Below, piece after piece: positions 44,254 to 52,884 of a stretch of 64,000 bases of DNA. The notes beneath the pieces are model-generated. The model made no database searches, was not told the DNA's origin, and saw nothing but the letters and a program-made list of their open reading frames with translations. This stretch comes from Hyunsoonleella ulvae. Lineage in GTDB: Bacteria; Bacteroidota; Bacteroidia; Flavobacteriales; Flavobacteriaceae. The position numbers and the translations under genes were made by a program. Location of the stretch: the NCBI RefSeq assembly GCF_016827605.1, contig NZ_JAEPJQ010000001.1:186001-250000 (forward strand), read 5' to 3'. Numbering within the stretch: the first letter of the stretch is position 1; the number at the start of each line of letters is the position of its first letter.

Positions 44254-45003
44254 CTATATTTTATTTAATTGACTTAAAAACGCTTCTCTACGGCGACGAG
44301 ATATATTAACATGATGCCCTTCTGTGAGTATCACATACCCTCCCTCTCCTTTAACATATTGATTTACATGTTTAATATTTATTAACGATGCATGGTGTAC
44401 ACGACAAAACCCAGATTCGCCCAACATAATTTCAAACTCTTTTAATTTCTTTGAAAACAAATGCGTTTTATTGCCTGTTAAATATATTCTGCTATAACTG
44501 CCTTCTGCAGCACAATAAATAATTTTGGCAGTATCTAACATGAGAATACCTTCCATATCTGAAATCGCTAATCTCTCTATTTTTCCTGGCGCACTTCTCA
44601 TGTTTTTAAGCATGGCATCGTACTTATAAATAAGATTCTTATGATCCTTGCGTTCCTTTACTTTACTTATAGCCTGAATTAACTCAGTAGACTCAATAGG
44701 TTTTAGCAAATAGTCTAGTGCGCTAAATTTAATAGCTTGGATGGCGTATTGACTATATGCGGTAACAAAAATTATTTCGAAATCTATTTCTTTAATTTGA
44801 ACAAGTAAGTCGAATCCTGAACCATTTGGCATTTGAATATCTAAAAACACTAAATCTGGACGATGCAACTGGATTGCCTTCATACCCTCTTGGATATTTT
44901 CACATGTCCCCAAGACATTTACCTCAGGACAATATTTCTCTAATTGCAACCTTAGCGCCTCTCTACCATCAAATTGATCGTCAATAATTATGGATTGTAT
45001 CAT
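44254..45003 (-). CDS. LytTR-family response regulator
   Basis: The 249-residue protein has a receiver domain with the acidic pocket IIIDDQ, phospho-acceptor Asp55 in LVFLDIQMPNGSGF, Thr in FVTAYS and Lys in LLKPIE. A LytTR DNA-binding domain fills residues about 150-249 (IIYCAAEGSYSRIYLTGN, FCRVHHASLINIKHVNQY, VNISRRRREAFL). It lies two bases after the sensor kinase gene and is surely its partner. LytTR proteins bind direct repeats upstream of few target genes. Confidence 0.96.
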   Translation of the reverse strand: MIQSIIIDDQFDGREALRLQLEKYCPEVNVLGTCENIQEGMKAIQLHRPDLVFLDIQMPNGSGFDLLVQIKEIDFEIIFVTAYSQYAIQAIKFSALDYLLKPIESTELIQAISKVKERKDHKNLIYKYDAMLKNMRSAPGKIERLAISDMEGILMLDTAKIIYCAAEGSYSRIYLTGNKTHLFSKKLKEFEIMLGESGFCRVHHASLINIKHVNQYVKGEGGYVILTEGHHVNISRRRREAFLSQLNKI

Positions 45004-45005
45004 AT

Positions 45006-46994
45006 CTAAGATATTGGAATAAGAATATCTACACTTGTACCTATTGGCTGTCCTTTAACATCTTTCATATCTGTAAAACTAATCATCTCATCAAATTTTT
45101 CTTCACTTAATAGCTGCAAACGCCTTTGAGTAATACTTAAACCCATTGATTTGGTTTTTATAACAGCGCTATTTTTTAACTCAAGTGCTTTCTCACGTCC
45201 TACCCCATTATCCTTAATATTACACTTTAATAAGTCTCCATCTTGTTTAATAGCTATTTTTATTATTCGTTCTCCTTCTTTCATATTCATCAACCCATGC
45301 CAAATAGCATTTTCAATAAAAGGTTGCAACACCATGGAAGGTATCTGTATGACATCAACTTCAATATTTGAATCGATTGAAGTTTCAAAACTTATCTTTG
45401 TTTGGTTGGTTAACGCCTCTAACTGTATGTAAGATTGCAACATATTCAGTTCATTTTGAAGAAAAACCATATCACTTTCAGAGTTTTCAAGTATTAATCG
45501 AATAAGCTTTGCGAATTTAGTTAACAATGCTGAAGCATCCTCACTGTGATTGTTGATTATCATCCTATTAATAGAGTTCATACAATTAAAGATAAAATGC
45601 GGATTCATTTGAGAACGAAGTGCTTTATTCTCTAAATCACCTAGCTGTTGACGAAATTTAGTTGTTTTTATTTCTTCATTTTTAGCAGCTATCATCTTCT
45701 CGCTTTTAAACTTTTGTTGCATCCCATAAAACACAAGACCACCAATAATGGCAATTAATAGTATCCCTCCTGTAAGTGCATTATTTAGTATTGCTTGTTT
45801 GTTAGCTTTTGTCTCTTGCACCTCAGCTTCCTTGGTAAGTAGCATAATTTCCTTTTCTTGCTCAACAGAATTATATTTCATTTCCATTTTTTTAACCTTG
45901 TTCAGATAATTTTCCTTAGACAAACTATCTTTCAATGTTTCATACTTTTTCCAGTAGGCTAAGGCCAACTCAGGATTAACAGTAGTTTCATATAAATCTG
46001 CAAAACTTAAATAGATGTTTTTTGTTTCATCTTTGGTTCCCATTTCAAGCGACTGGTCTAAAGCTTCATTTAACTTTTTAATAGCAATTTTATAGTTACC
46101 AAGTTTACTTTTTATTTTACCAATCCCATGATTAGTATAAAGTATACCAAGTTTATCATCAATACTATGCGACAACTGGTTGGATTCTTGGTAATAGCGC
46201 AATGCTTGATTATAATCTTCAAGAGCAAAGTACAAGGCTCCTATATTTAGCAGATTAATGGATGCATCTAATTTTTGATTATTCTCTCTATTAATATCCA
46301 AAGACTGCTGATAATAATCCAAAGCCTTTTTGTAATCTTTTTTTGCTTTATATACTAGTCCAATATTTCCAAGAATACCTGATTTAAACTTATAATCTTG
46401 AGTGTTTTTATTTGTTTCAAGAGATTTCCGGTAATGGGTTACTGCATCATCATAAGCTTTTAACTTCCAGTAGTTCATCCCAATATTACTGTAGCATTTA
46501 GCAACCCCAAGCGTATCCCCGATAGTTTTATAATACACCATTGCTTTTATAAAATTATCTACTGATGTTTCGTAGGATTCTTTATAGTAATCTATTATGC
46601 CTTGTTGCATATAAAAAGTAGCTTCAATATTTGGATCCTGAAGCGATGGAATTAGCGCTTTTACCCTTAAAAGTGCATCACTAGCTCTTTTATATTGCCC
46701 TTTTCTCCATCTAAAATTACTTTCTTCAAGATAGGCCTTAGACAATCTAGCATCATTCTTTATTTGTTTACTCAAAGTAATTGCATCGTCTAAATACTTT
46801 AATGACGTTACGGTGTCTTGAGAAGCCAGAGCTTTGTGAATATCTAAGTAAATGTCTATCCTAACTGTATCAGCTTTCGTTTCATTTAATACCACTAGAA
46901 GGCTATCTAAATCTTTTGCCTCTTGAGCAAACACAAAAGAATCATAAAAAGACAAATAAAAAATTATGGAAAAGAACACAAAACAACGTCTCAT
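45006..46994 (-). CDS. TPR-containing LytS/YehU-type sensor histidine kinase
   Basis: The 662-residue kinase has a signal peptide, a periplasmic array of about seven TPR repeats (residues 55-350), a coiled stretch, a membrane helix at 405-424, and a cytoplasmic His-kinase domain. The phospho-acceptor is His466 in LRSQMNPHFIFN. The ATP-binding part has ENAIWHGL and IKDNGVGREKA. TPR sensors of this type are frequent in Bacteroidota. The signal is unknown but could be a protein or peptide bound by the TPR array. It is the first gene of the kinase-regulator pair. Confidence 0.94.
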   Translation of the reverse strand: MRRCFVFFSIIFYLSFYDSFVFAQEAKDLDSLLVVLNETKADTVRIDIYLDIHKALASQDTVTSLKYLDDAITLSKQIKNDARLSKAYLEESNFRWRKGQYKRASDALLRVKALIPSLQDPNIEATFYMQQGIIDYYKESYETSVDNFIKAMVYYKTIGDTLGVAKCYSNIGMNYWKLKAYDDAVTHYRKSLETNKNTQDYKFKSGILGNIGLVYKAKKDYKKALDYYQQSLDINRENNQKLDASINLLNIGALYFALEDYNQALRYYQESNQLSHSIDDKLGILYTNHGIGKIKSKLGNYKIAIKKLNEALDQSLEMGTKDETKNIYLSFADLYETTVNPELALAYWKKYETLKDSLSKENYLNKVKKMEMKYNSVEQEKEIMLLTKEAEVQETKANKQAILNNALTGGILLIAIIGGLVFYGMQQKFKSEKMIAAKNEEIKTTKFRQQLGDLENKALRSQMNPHFIFNCMNSINRMIINNHSEDASALLTKFAKLIRLILENSESDMVFLQNELNMLQSYIQLEALTNQTKISFETSIDSNIEVDVIQIPSMVLQPFIENAIWHGLMNMKEGERIIKIAIKQDGDLLKCNIKDNGVGREKALELKNSAVIKTKSMGLSITQRRLQLLSEEKFDEMISFTDMKDVKGQPIGTSVDILIPIS

Positions 46995-47090
46995 AAATAT
47001 TACTTAATAGCATTAATGTAATCTGATTCTGCGGTTAAAATTAATAAAATTCAGATACATCACTTTTGTAACAAAGATCAATTTACCTCA

Positions 47091-47777
47091 TTATTTCCTA
47101 CTGAAATACCACCAATTCATAGCTCTAGTTAGCTGAAATCCTAAAGATTGGTACAAACGAATAGCAGGATTACCTTTAGTAGTATGTAAAATAGGATGTT
47201 TTCCTGATTTTATAATTTCTTTAGTAGTATGGGTAATGAGTTGTTTTGCTAATCCGCGTCGGGTATAATTTGGATGGGTTACTACACCACTTACTTCAAT
47301 AAAATCGTTGGTTTGCATGCGTTGACCAGAAATCGCCACTAGTTTACCCTCTTTAAAAATACCAAAGTAATCGCCCATATCAAAAGTGCGTTTTTTGTAA
47401 TACCCTGGCATTACCAACCATATTAAATCGTAGATCTCTTGGATATGTGTTTCGGTTAATGGCAGTATGGTTTCTGTAATATCAACTTCAATTAATGTAT
47501 TAAGTACCATTTGGCAACCTTCCATTTTTTTGTTGAGTATCACGTGGTTTCCATCATAGGTTGGAATAGCGCTTTCCGAGACTAAAAATATATCTTTCGT
47601 TAATTTAGAATATGCCGTTAATGCTGCTTTGGTTTTTACAGCATTGGTAAATGCCCCAAAAGGACATATTTCTGGATGATAAAATAGCACCTCATCATAA
47701 GCCACAGCAAAGTTTTGATGTGTTTCTTTAAGGGAATACCAAATTGGGTTTTGTAATGTTTTTTGAAAATAGTCCAT
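47091..47777 (-). CDS. GNAT-family N-acetyltransferase, two-domain
   Basis: The start MDYFQKTLQNP gives 228 residues. Seven more codons are open upstream to an ATG at 47798, but this part overlaps the TACATTTG promoter box and is therefore not translated. The C-terminal half is the GNAT domain with VAISGQRMQTNDFIEVSGVVTHPNYTRRGLAKQL in its usual order and NPAIRLYQSLGF at the end. The N-terminal half is a FR47-like partner domain. The substrate is unknown. Confidence 0.85.
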   Translation of the reverse strand: MDYFQKTLQNPIWYSLKETHQNFAVAYDEVLFYHPEICPFGAFTNAVKTKAALTAYSKLTKDIFLVSESAIPTYDGNHVILNKKMEGCQMVLNTLIEVDITETILPLTETHIQEIYDLIWLVMPGYYKKRTFDMGDYFGIFKEGKLVAISGQRMQTNDFIEVSGVVTHPNYTRRGLAKQLITHTTKEIIKSGKHPILHTTKGNPAIRLYQSLGFQLTRAMNWWYFSRK

Positions 47778-47795
47778 ACATAACAACTCAAAGAC

Positions 47796-47803
47796 CAAAT
47801 GTA
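47796..47803 (-). promoter_or_regulatory. Promoter -7 box (TACATTTG) of the acetyltransferase gene
   Basis: It fits TAnnTTTG on the minus strand, 18 bases upstream of the chosen ATG. It decides the start in favour of the downstream ATG. Confidence 0.55.
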
Positions 47804-47885
47804 ATTTGAAAAGTTGAAATGGTATAAAAAAGTATGATTTGGTATTGATTTGAATTGCTTGACTTTGTAAAAATTTTCAACTACC

Positions 47886-47947
47886 TTCGTTTACCGGCGG
47901 ATATAAGCCATAAGCAACGGCGCATATCCGTGTTAGCGGTAAACGAA
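47886..47947. repeat. 62-base palindromic element
   Basis: TTCGTTTACCG pairs perfectly with CGGTAAACGAA (11 bp). Inside, CGGATAT pairs with ATATCCG (7 bp), and GCC with GGC, around a loop. It is far more GC-rich than the surroundings. It resembles a REP-like dispersed element. No second copy is in the window. Confidence 0.7.
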
Positions 47948-48013
47948 ACAATAACATTGCACCAATTGAAACACACAACTAGTGGTGTTTGAGAAAGAAC
48001 CTGACCAAACACA

Positions 48014-48180
48014 CCCCGCGTTAAGGATTGCAGCGGCATCCTTTTTGCGAATCTTTAAAGACGAAAAATTAAATTAAGATAACGGTTTATTTTAAGTGGC
48101 TGAGACCCCGAAACAAGTTCGGGATACTTCGCGAAAAGATATAGCGAAAAGCCTGACCCGACGTAAGGAGGGTAACGCCC
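48014..48180 (+). repeat. Structured intergenic element, copy B (possible Flavo-1-like RNA)
   Basis: It begins CCCCGCGTTAAGGATTGCAG and ends GGAGGGTAACGCCC, with the GCGTTA/TAACGC outer stem. The interior has a CCCGAA-ACAAG-TTCGGG hairpin and the phrase GCGAAAAGATATAGCGAAAAGCC. Copy A at 38113-38198 shares both ends in the opposite orientation. The end is followed by AAAAAAA, not T. Confidence 0.6.
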
Positions 48181-48284
48181 AAAAAAATATAATTATACTC
48201 CCTAATTAATTATTTTTGAAAAAAGTTGTCCCCTTTTACTTTTTGGCAACCGTCTTACTGATATAAACTTTAAAATTTACAATT

Positions 48285-48632
48285 ATGAAAGAATTTATGA
48301 TGATTTTTATTGGAGCCGATTACACCGCTTTAGGTTTGTCACCTGAAGATTTGCAAAACCGTATGGGAAAATGGTTTGCTTGGAATGATAAAATGACACA
48401 GGCTGGCATTGTTAACCATGGGAATGCCTTAACGCCGCAAGTGCGTCGTGTTTCTGGTGCCAATAGAACGGTTACCGATTTAACTTCGGCCGAGGTTAAA
48501 GAAATTGTAGGGGGTTATTATGTGGTTAAAGCTAACAACTTTGACGAAGTGCAGGAAATTGCCAAGGACTACCCTGATTACGATTTGGGAGGCACGGTAG
48601 AAATTCGTGAAATTATGGTATTTGACCAATAA
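48285..48632 (+). CDS. YCII-related (DGPF-type) protein
   Basis: The 115-residue protein has the ferredoxin-like YCII fold: KEFMMIFIGADYTALGLSPEDLQNRMGKWFAWNDKMTQAG, a middle strand set, GGYYVVKANNFDEVQEIAKDYPDYDLGGTVEIREIM. Proteins of this family are regularly encoded next to ECF42 sigma factors; the next gene is such a sigma factor and overlaps this stop codon by one base. The biochemical role is unknown; some relatives have weak dehydrochlorinase-like activity. Confidence 0.92.
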   Translation: MKEFMMIFIGADYTALGLSPEDLQNRMGKWFAWNDKMTQAGIVNHGNALTPQVRRVSGANRTVTDLTSAEVKEIVGGYYVVKANNFDEVQEIAKDYPDYDLGGTVEIREIMVFDQ

Positions 48633-49876
48633 TGAGTTCTAACCTAATAGACCATCTTTTTCGCCACCATAGCGGAAAGATGGTCTCTGTTTTAACTAGA
48701 ATTTTTGGGCTTAAACATCTTGATATTATTGAGGATGCTGTACAGGATACTTTTATTAAGGCTAGTATAAGTTGGAGAAACCAACAACCAGAACACCCTG
48801 AAGCATGGTTGACCCAGGCCGCCAAAAACAGGGTTCTTGATATTTTTAGAAAGCTAAAAACAGAGCAAAAACACCTACCTAACATCAATCAAGGAACGGA
48901 CGCCATTGCTATAAACGATCTGTTTTTAGACTCTGAGATTGAGGATGCACAACTGCGTATGATTTTTACTGCCTGCCACCCTAGCTTAGATCCTAGAGAT
49001 CGTATTTCTTTTGCTCTAAAAACAGTATCTGGATTTAGTATTAAAGAAATTGCCTCTGCATTGCTAACCAAAGAGGAAACCGTAAAAAAGCGACTATCCA
49101 GAGCCAGAAAAACAATTAAACAGGCAGATATTAAATTTAAAATTCCACAAGGAAAATCTTTAGCTTCTAGACTGGAGAGCGTCATGGAAGTATTATATCT
49201 TATTTTTAATGAGGGGTTTCATTCCAATAAAAAAGAGACATTGATTAGACAAGAATTATGCACAGAGGCTTTACGTTTATCGCAAATGCTTTTAAAAAAA
49301 GAACTTACTAGAACTCCAGAAACTTACGCTCTTTGTGCCTTAATGTGTTTTCATGCTGCTAGAATTGATAGCAAAACCAATGCTGACAATGAGCTGCTAG
49401 ACCTAAAACATCAGGATCGTAGCAAATGGCATTTTCCTTTACTTCAATTAGGTAATTCTATGATGTATAAAGCAGTAGAAACAGAAGAGTTTTCTTGCTA
49501 CCACTACGAAGCTGCTATTGCTGCTGAACATTTAAAAGCCAGAACCTTTGAGGATACCGATTGGAAAAAAATTCTACATTGGTATCAATGTCTGCATGCA
49601 CTACAGCCTATGCCTTCTCACTTACTTACCATAGCAGTAATATGTTTGCAAACTAAAGATTACAAACTAGCTAAATCTTACTTATCTAAATTAAAACCTG
49701 AGGATTTTGAACAACGATCCTACCTATATTATGGCGCATTAGCTGACTTACATACTGCCATATCTAACACCGAAAAAGCTTTAAAATATATTAACCTAGC
49801 CCTAGATTATGTGACTAACGATTTAGAAAAGGCTTTTTTAGAAAAGAAAAAACAAAATCTACTATCAAAAAAGTAA
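48632..49876 (+). CDS. ECF42-type RNA polymerase sigma factor with long C-terminal (DUF6596/TPR-like) extension
   Basis: The 414-residue protein has sigma region 2 in EDAVQDTFIKASISWRNQQPEHPEAWLTQAAKNRVLDIFRK and region 4 in SGFSIKEIASALLTKEETVKKRLSRARKTIK, which together fill about 185 residues. The rest is the helical DUF6596 region, with YLIFNEGFHSN, LTRTPETYALCALMCFHAAR and LLQLGNSMMYKAVE. This layout and the coupled YCII gene define the ECF42 group, which has no classical anti-sigma factor and uses its own C-terminal domain for activity. The target is usually the YCII gene itself. Confidence 0.93.
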   Translation: MSSNLIDHLFRHHSGKMVSVLTRIFGLKHLDIIEDAVQDTFIKASISWRNQQPEHPEAWLTQAAKNRVLDIFRKLKTEQKHLPNINQGTDAIAINDLFLDSEIEDAQLRMIFTACHPSLDPRDRISFALKTVSGFSIKEIASALLTKEETVKKRLSRARKTIKQADIKFKIPQGKSLASRLESVMEVLYLIFNEGFHSNKKETLIRQELCTEALRLSQMLLKKELTRTPETYALCALMCFHAARIDSKTNADNELLDLKHQDRSKWHFPLLQLGNSMMYKAVETEEFSCYHYEAAIAAEHLKARTFEDTDWKKILHWYQCLHALQPMPSHLLTIAVICLQTKDYKLAKSYLSKLKPEDFEQRSYLYYGALADLHTAISNTEKALKYINLALDYVTNDLEKAFLEKKKQNLLSKK

Positions 49877-49996
49877 AAGGAGTAATATTGTCTTTAAAAT
49901 TTCATTAGTTTTATACATCAATTATCGTGGAATAGTTTTTGATACTCTACTAACGTTAAAAACAATACCCATTAAGAATTGACGTTTTTTAAAAGT

Positions 49997-50947
49997 ATGA
50001 AAAAGACATTACTAATTTTATTCTTTGTGCCTTTATTAAGTGTTGGGCAAGCTACAAAATTTGTTAGGCAAGCCTTAAGGCTAGATGATCCCAAAGCACA
50101 AATAGAAATGTTAAATCAAGCTCTAGAAATTGACAATAAACATTTAGACGCCTTATTCTACAGAGGTATTGCCAAATACAATTTAGAGGATTATGATGGT
50201 GCTATTTTAGATTTTACAAAAATAATTTTCTTTGAACCTGATGCAGACAGCTACTATAACCGTGGTAATTGTAAGTTTAACTTAATGGATTACGAAGGTG
50301 CTTTGGTGGATTACGAGGAAGCCATAAAATTAGATCCTGATTTAATAGGTGCCTACTTCAACTTAGGAAATGCCAAATTCAATCTAGAAGATTACAAAGG
50401 TGCTGTAGACGCCTTTACAAAAGTAATTCGTTTTTTTCCTAACGACTATAAGTCCTACAGTCAGCGTGCCCTGGCCTATATGGAACTAAAAAATTACAAA
50501 TTAGCTTTTAAAGATTTTGGTGCCTGTATATTGATTAGGCCCAATAGTAAATCTTATTATAATCGTGGCTATGCACTATTAGAAATTAATTATTACAAGG
50601 AGTCTAAAGGAGACTTTTTACAAGCAATAAAAGAAAATATAAATAACACTCCAGCGTATTTCTACTTAGGCGTTAATAATATCTTATTGGGAGAATTTCA
50701 GGAGGCAATAGAAAGCCTATCCGTATCAGTAATTAGGGATAAAATGGACTACGACGCCCATTTTGGTTTAGCAATAGCCTACTATCACGAAGGGAATTAC
50801 GAGAAAGCCAAGTTAAGTTTTAAAAGTGCAAAAAATCTCTTAGGAGCAAAAGGCAACAATGCCATTTCGGTGTTTAAAGACACATATTGGGAGGTTAATG
50901 AAAAACAAATGTTTTCTGAAATGTTTAGAAAACTAAATGTACTGTAA
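49997..50947 (+). CDS. Exported TPR protein, tandem copy 1
   Basis: Starting at MKKTLLILFFVPLLSVGQ gives a signal peptide and 316 residues; a TTG six codons upstream is less likely. The mature part is made of about seven TPR units, for example NRGNCKFNLMDYEGALVDYEEAIKLDPD and NLGNAKFNLEDYKGAVDAFTKVIRFFPND. It probably forms a protein-binding solenoid in the periplasm. The next gene is a clear paralogue of nearly the same length. Confidence 0.9.
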   Translation: MKKTLLILFFVPLLSVGQATKFVRQALRLDDPKAQIEMLNQALEIDNKHLDALFYRGIAKYNLEDYDGAILDFTKIIFFEPDADSYYNRGNCKFNLMDYEGALVDYEEAIKLDPDLIGAYFNLGNAKFNLEDYKGAVDAFTKVIRFFPNDYKSYSQRALAYMELKNYKLAFKDFGACILIRPNSKSYYNRGYALLEINYYKESKGDFLQAIKENINNTPAYFYLGVNNILLGEFQEAIESLSVSVIRDKMDYDAHFGLAIAYYHEGNYEKAKLSFKSAKNLLGAKGNNAISVFKDTYWEVNEKQMFSEMFRKLNVL

Positions 50948-51117
50948 ACATAACATCTACTACATTCAGACCCCTAAATTTGTCTTAAAACTGACATCTA
51001 CAAATTAGATATTTCGTATATTTAATACACAAAACACACTACAAGTCAATTATTTGATAAGTCATCTAGTTGGTTTCAATATTTTTTATTTGTTAAATAT
51101 CGATTATTCTTATCATC

Positions 51118-52101
51118 ATGAACAAATACGTTTTCGCATCAACATTCACAGTTCTTTTCTTGTTTTGTCACACAGCTTCATTCGGACAATCAAAAAAATT
51201 AGTGCGACAAGCTAAAAAGCTTTCTAACCCTAAAGAACAGATAACAATTTTCACAAAAGCTATCGAATTGGATAATGAGAATTTAGATGCCTACTTTTAC
51301 CGTGGTTTAGCGAGATATGAATTAGAGAATTACTGGGGCTCTATTTTGGATTTCACGAAAATACTATTCACAAAACCAGATGCTGATACATTTTACAATC
51401 GTGGTAATGCTAAATTTGCTCTAGGTGACTTTAAAGGTGCATATGATGATTACATAATGTCTATAGAATATAACCGTGATTTTTTTCAAGCCTACTACAA
51501 TTTGGGAATAACCCAGTTTAATTTAGGCAAATATAGACAGGCACTGCGTTCTTTTAATTTTTTGATAAAGCACTTTCCCAATGATGTAAATACTAATATT
51601 CAAATGGGATTAACGCTTGCTGAACTCAAACAAAATCCATTAGCTATTTACTTTCTCAATAAAAGCATAACACTAGAACCCAATAGTGACACATACCATA
51701 ACAGAGGTGTTGCATATTTAAATATGAAAGCCTATAAACAAGCTGCAGAAGATTTTAAAACAGCAATTAGCTTAGACAAAACTAACGATTCCGCATATTT
51801 CTACCTTGGCTTATCGCAATTATTCGCCAGAGACTATAAAGCAGCTACAAAGAGTTTTGAAGACACACTTACCTTTAATTCTGTAGACCATGAAACCCTT
51901 ATTGCTTTGGCCGTAGCTAATTACCATTCCAAAAATTATGACAAGGCGAAACTTTGTTTTAAAAAAGCAAAAAATATACTAGCTGCCGAAAATGAATTTT
52001 ATAAATACAAAAACGACATCTCTCTATTTGCTGATGCATCTTGGAGCATAGATGAGGGTTATATTTTTGAAAGTTATGTTGAACGACTAAACGCTCTCTA
52101 A
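51118..52101 (+). CDS. Exported TPR protein, tandem copy 2
   Basis: The 327-residue protein has a signal peptide ending at ASFGQ and about seven TPR units. It aligns with copy 1 along its full length: KKLVRQAKKLSNPKEQI versus KFVRQALRLDDPKAQI, YNRGNAKFALGDFKGAYDDY, and the end KLCFKKAKNILAAENEF versus KLSFKSAKNLLGAKGNN. The two arose by tandem duplication and have since diverged strongly. Partner unknown. The 170 bases between them hold no gene. Confidence 0.9.
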   Translation: MNKYVFASTFTVLFLFCHTASFGQSKKLVRQAKKLSNPKEQITIFTKAIELDNENLDAYFYRGLARYELENYWGSILDFTKILFTKPDADTFYNRGNAKFALGDFKGAYDDYIMSIEYNRDFFQAYYNLGITQFNLGKYRQALRSFNFLIKHFPNDVNTNIQMGLTLAELKQNPLAIYFLNKSITLEPNSDTYHNRGVAYLNMKAYKQAAEDFKTAISLDKTNDSAYFYLGLSQLFARDYKAATKSFEDTLTFNSVDHETLIALAVANYHSKNYDKAKLCFKKAKNILAAENEFYKYKNDISLFADASWSIDEGYIFESYVERLNAL

Positions 52102-52108
52102 TTCCCTG

Positions 52109-52738
52109 CTAATTTTTAAACTTCTGAGGCAAATACACTAATTTTTTAGTATTAAAAAAATCTTCTTCAAAATAATCACTTAAGTTGTAGATTTTAGCCG
52201 TAGTGTAAGCTTTCAATTCTTCAGTTAAATCACCTCCTTTAAGATAAAGAATACCGTTTTTTAGTTCATTATTTTGTTTTTTAGCTATTTTCCCTCTGGT
52301 CCAATGCACAAAAGTTGGCATTGCAGCTACAGCCCTACTTACAATAAAATCGTAAGTCTCATCAATAGCTTCAACCCTAGTATGGGTTGTTCTTACGTTA
52401 GTTAAGCCCAAACCTTCAATAACCTCATTTACTACCTTAAGTTTTTTAGCAATACTATCTACCAAATGAAAATCACAATTCGGAAACATAATAGCCAATG
52501 GAATCCCAGGAAAACCTCCTCCTGTACCAACATCCATAACCCGTGTATTATCTTTAAATGAGATGAATTTTGCTATGGCCAAAGCATGTAAAACATGACG
52601 TAAATACAATTCATCAATATCCTTTCTTGATACTACATTAATTTTTAAATTCCAGTCCTTGTATAAACTTTCAAGTTTATGGAATTGAGACATTTGATCC
52701 TCTGAAAGATTGGGAAAATACTTAGAGATTAATTCCAT
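52109..52738 (-). CDS. rsmG: 16S rRNA (guanine-527-N7)-methyltransferase
   Basis: RsmG methylates G527 of 16S rRNA; its loss gives low-level streptomycin resistance. The start MELISKYFPNLSEDQ gives 209 residues; an ATG six codons upstream overlaps the TATTTTTG promoter box and is not used. The family motifs NVVSRKDIDELYLRHVLHALAIA, RVMDVGTGGGFPGIPLAIMFPN and DFIVSRAVAAMPTFVHW are clear. It is divergent to the desaturase gene. Confidence 0.96.
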   Translation of the reverse strand: MELISKYFPNLSEDQMSQFHKLESLYKDWNLKINVVSRKDIDELYLRHVLHALAIAKFISFKDNTRVMDVGTGGGFPGIPLAIMFPNCDFHLVDSIAKKLKVVNEVIEGLGLTNVRTTHTRVEAIDETYDFIVSRAVAAMPTFVHWTRGKIAKKQNNELKNGILYLKGGDLTEELKAYTTAKIYNLSDYFEEDFFNTKKLVYLPQKFKN

Positions 52739-52755
52739 TGATGTTAAATTTTGCA

Positions 52756-52763
52756 CAAAAATA
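52756..52763 (-). promoter_or_regulatory. rsmG promoter -7 box (TATTTTTG)
   Basis: It fits TAnnTTTG on the minus strand, 17 bases before the chosen ATG, and supports the shorter start. Confidence 0.55.
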
Positions 52764-52799
52764 GAACTTTAAAGTACATTTTTTTACATCAAAACGTTC

Positions 52800-52828
52800 T
52801 TTGTTGCACATATTAATATTTATCTTTG
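52800..52828 (+). promoter_or_regulatory. Desaturase gene promoter
   Basis: TTTG at 52800-52803, 17 bases, then TATCTTTG at 52821-52828, a full match to the flavobacterial promoter. Confidence 0.65.
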
Positions 52829-52884
52829 CCTTTCGTATTTAGAGGATTAATTTTATACGAACTGATTAAACTAGCATTATAATT

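Larger units (their letters stand above)
47778..48284. other. Non-coding stretch of 507 bases with two structured elements
   Basis: No credible gene is present. It contains the acetyltransferase promoter, a 62-base palindrome, a 167-base structured element and, at the right end, the promoter zone of the YCII gene. Confidence 0.6.
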
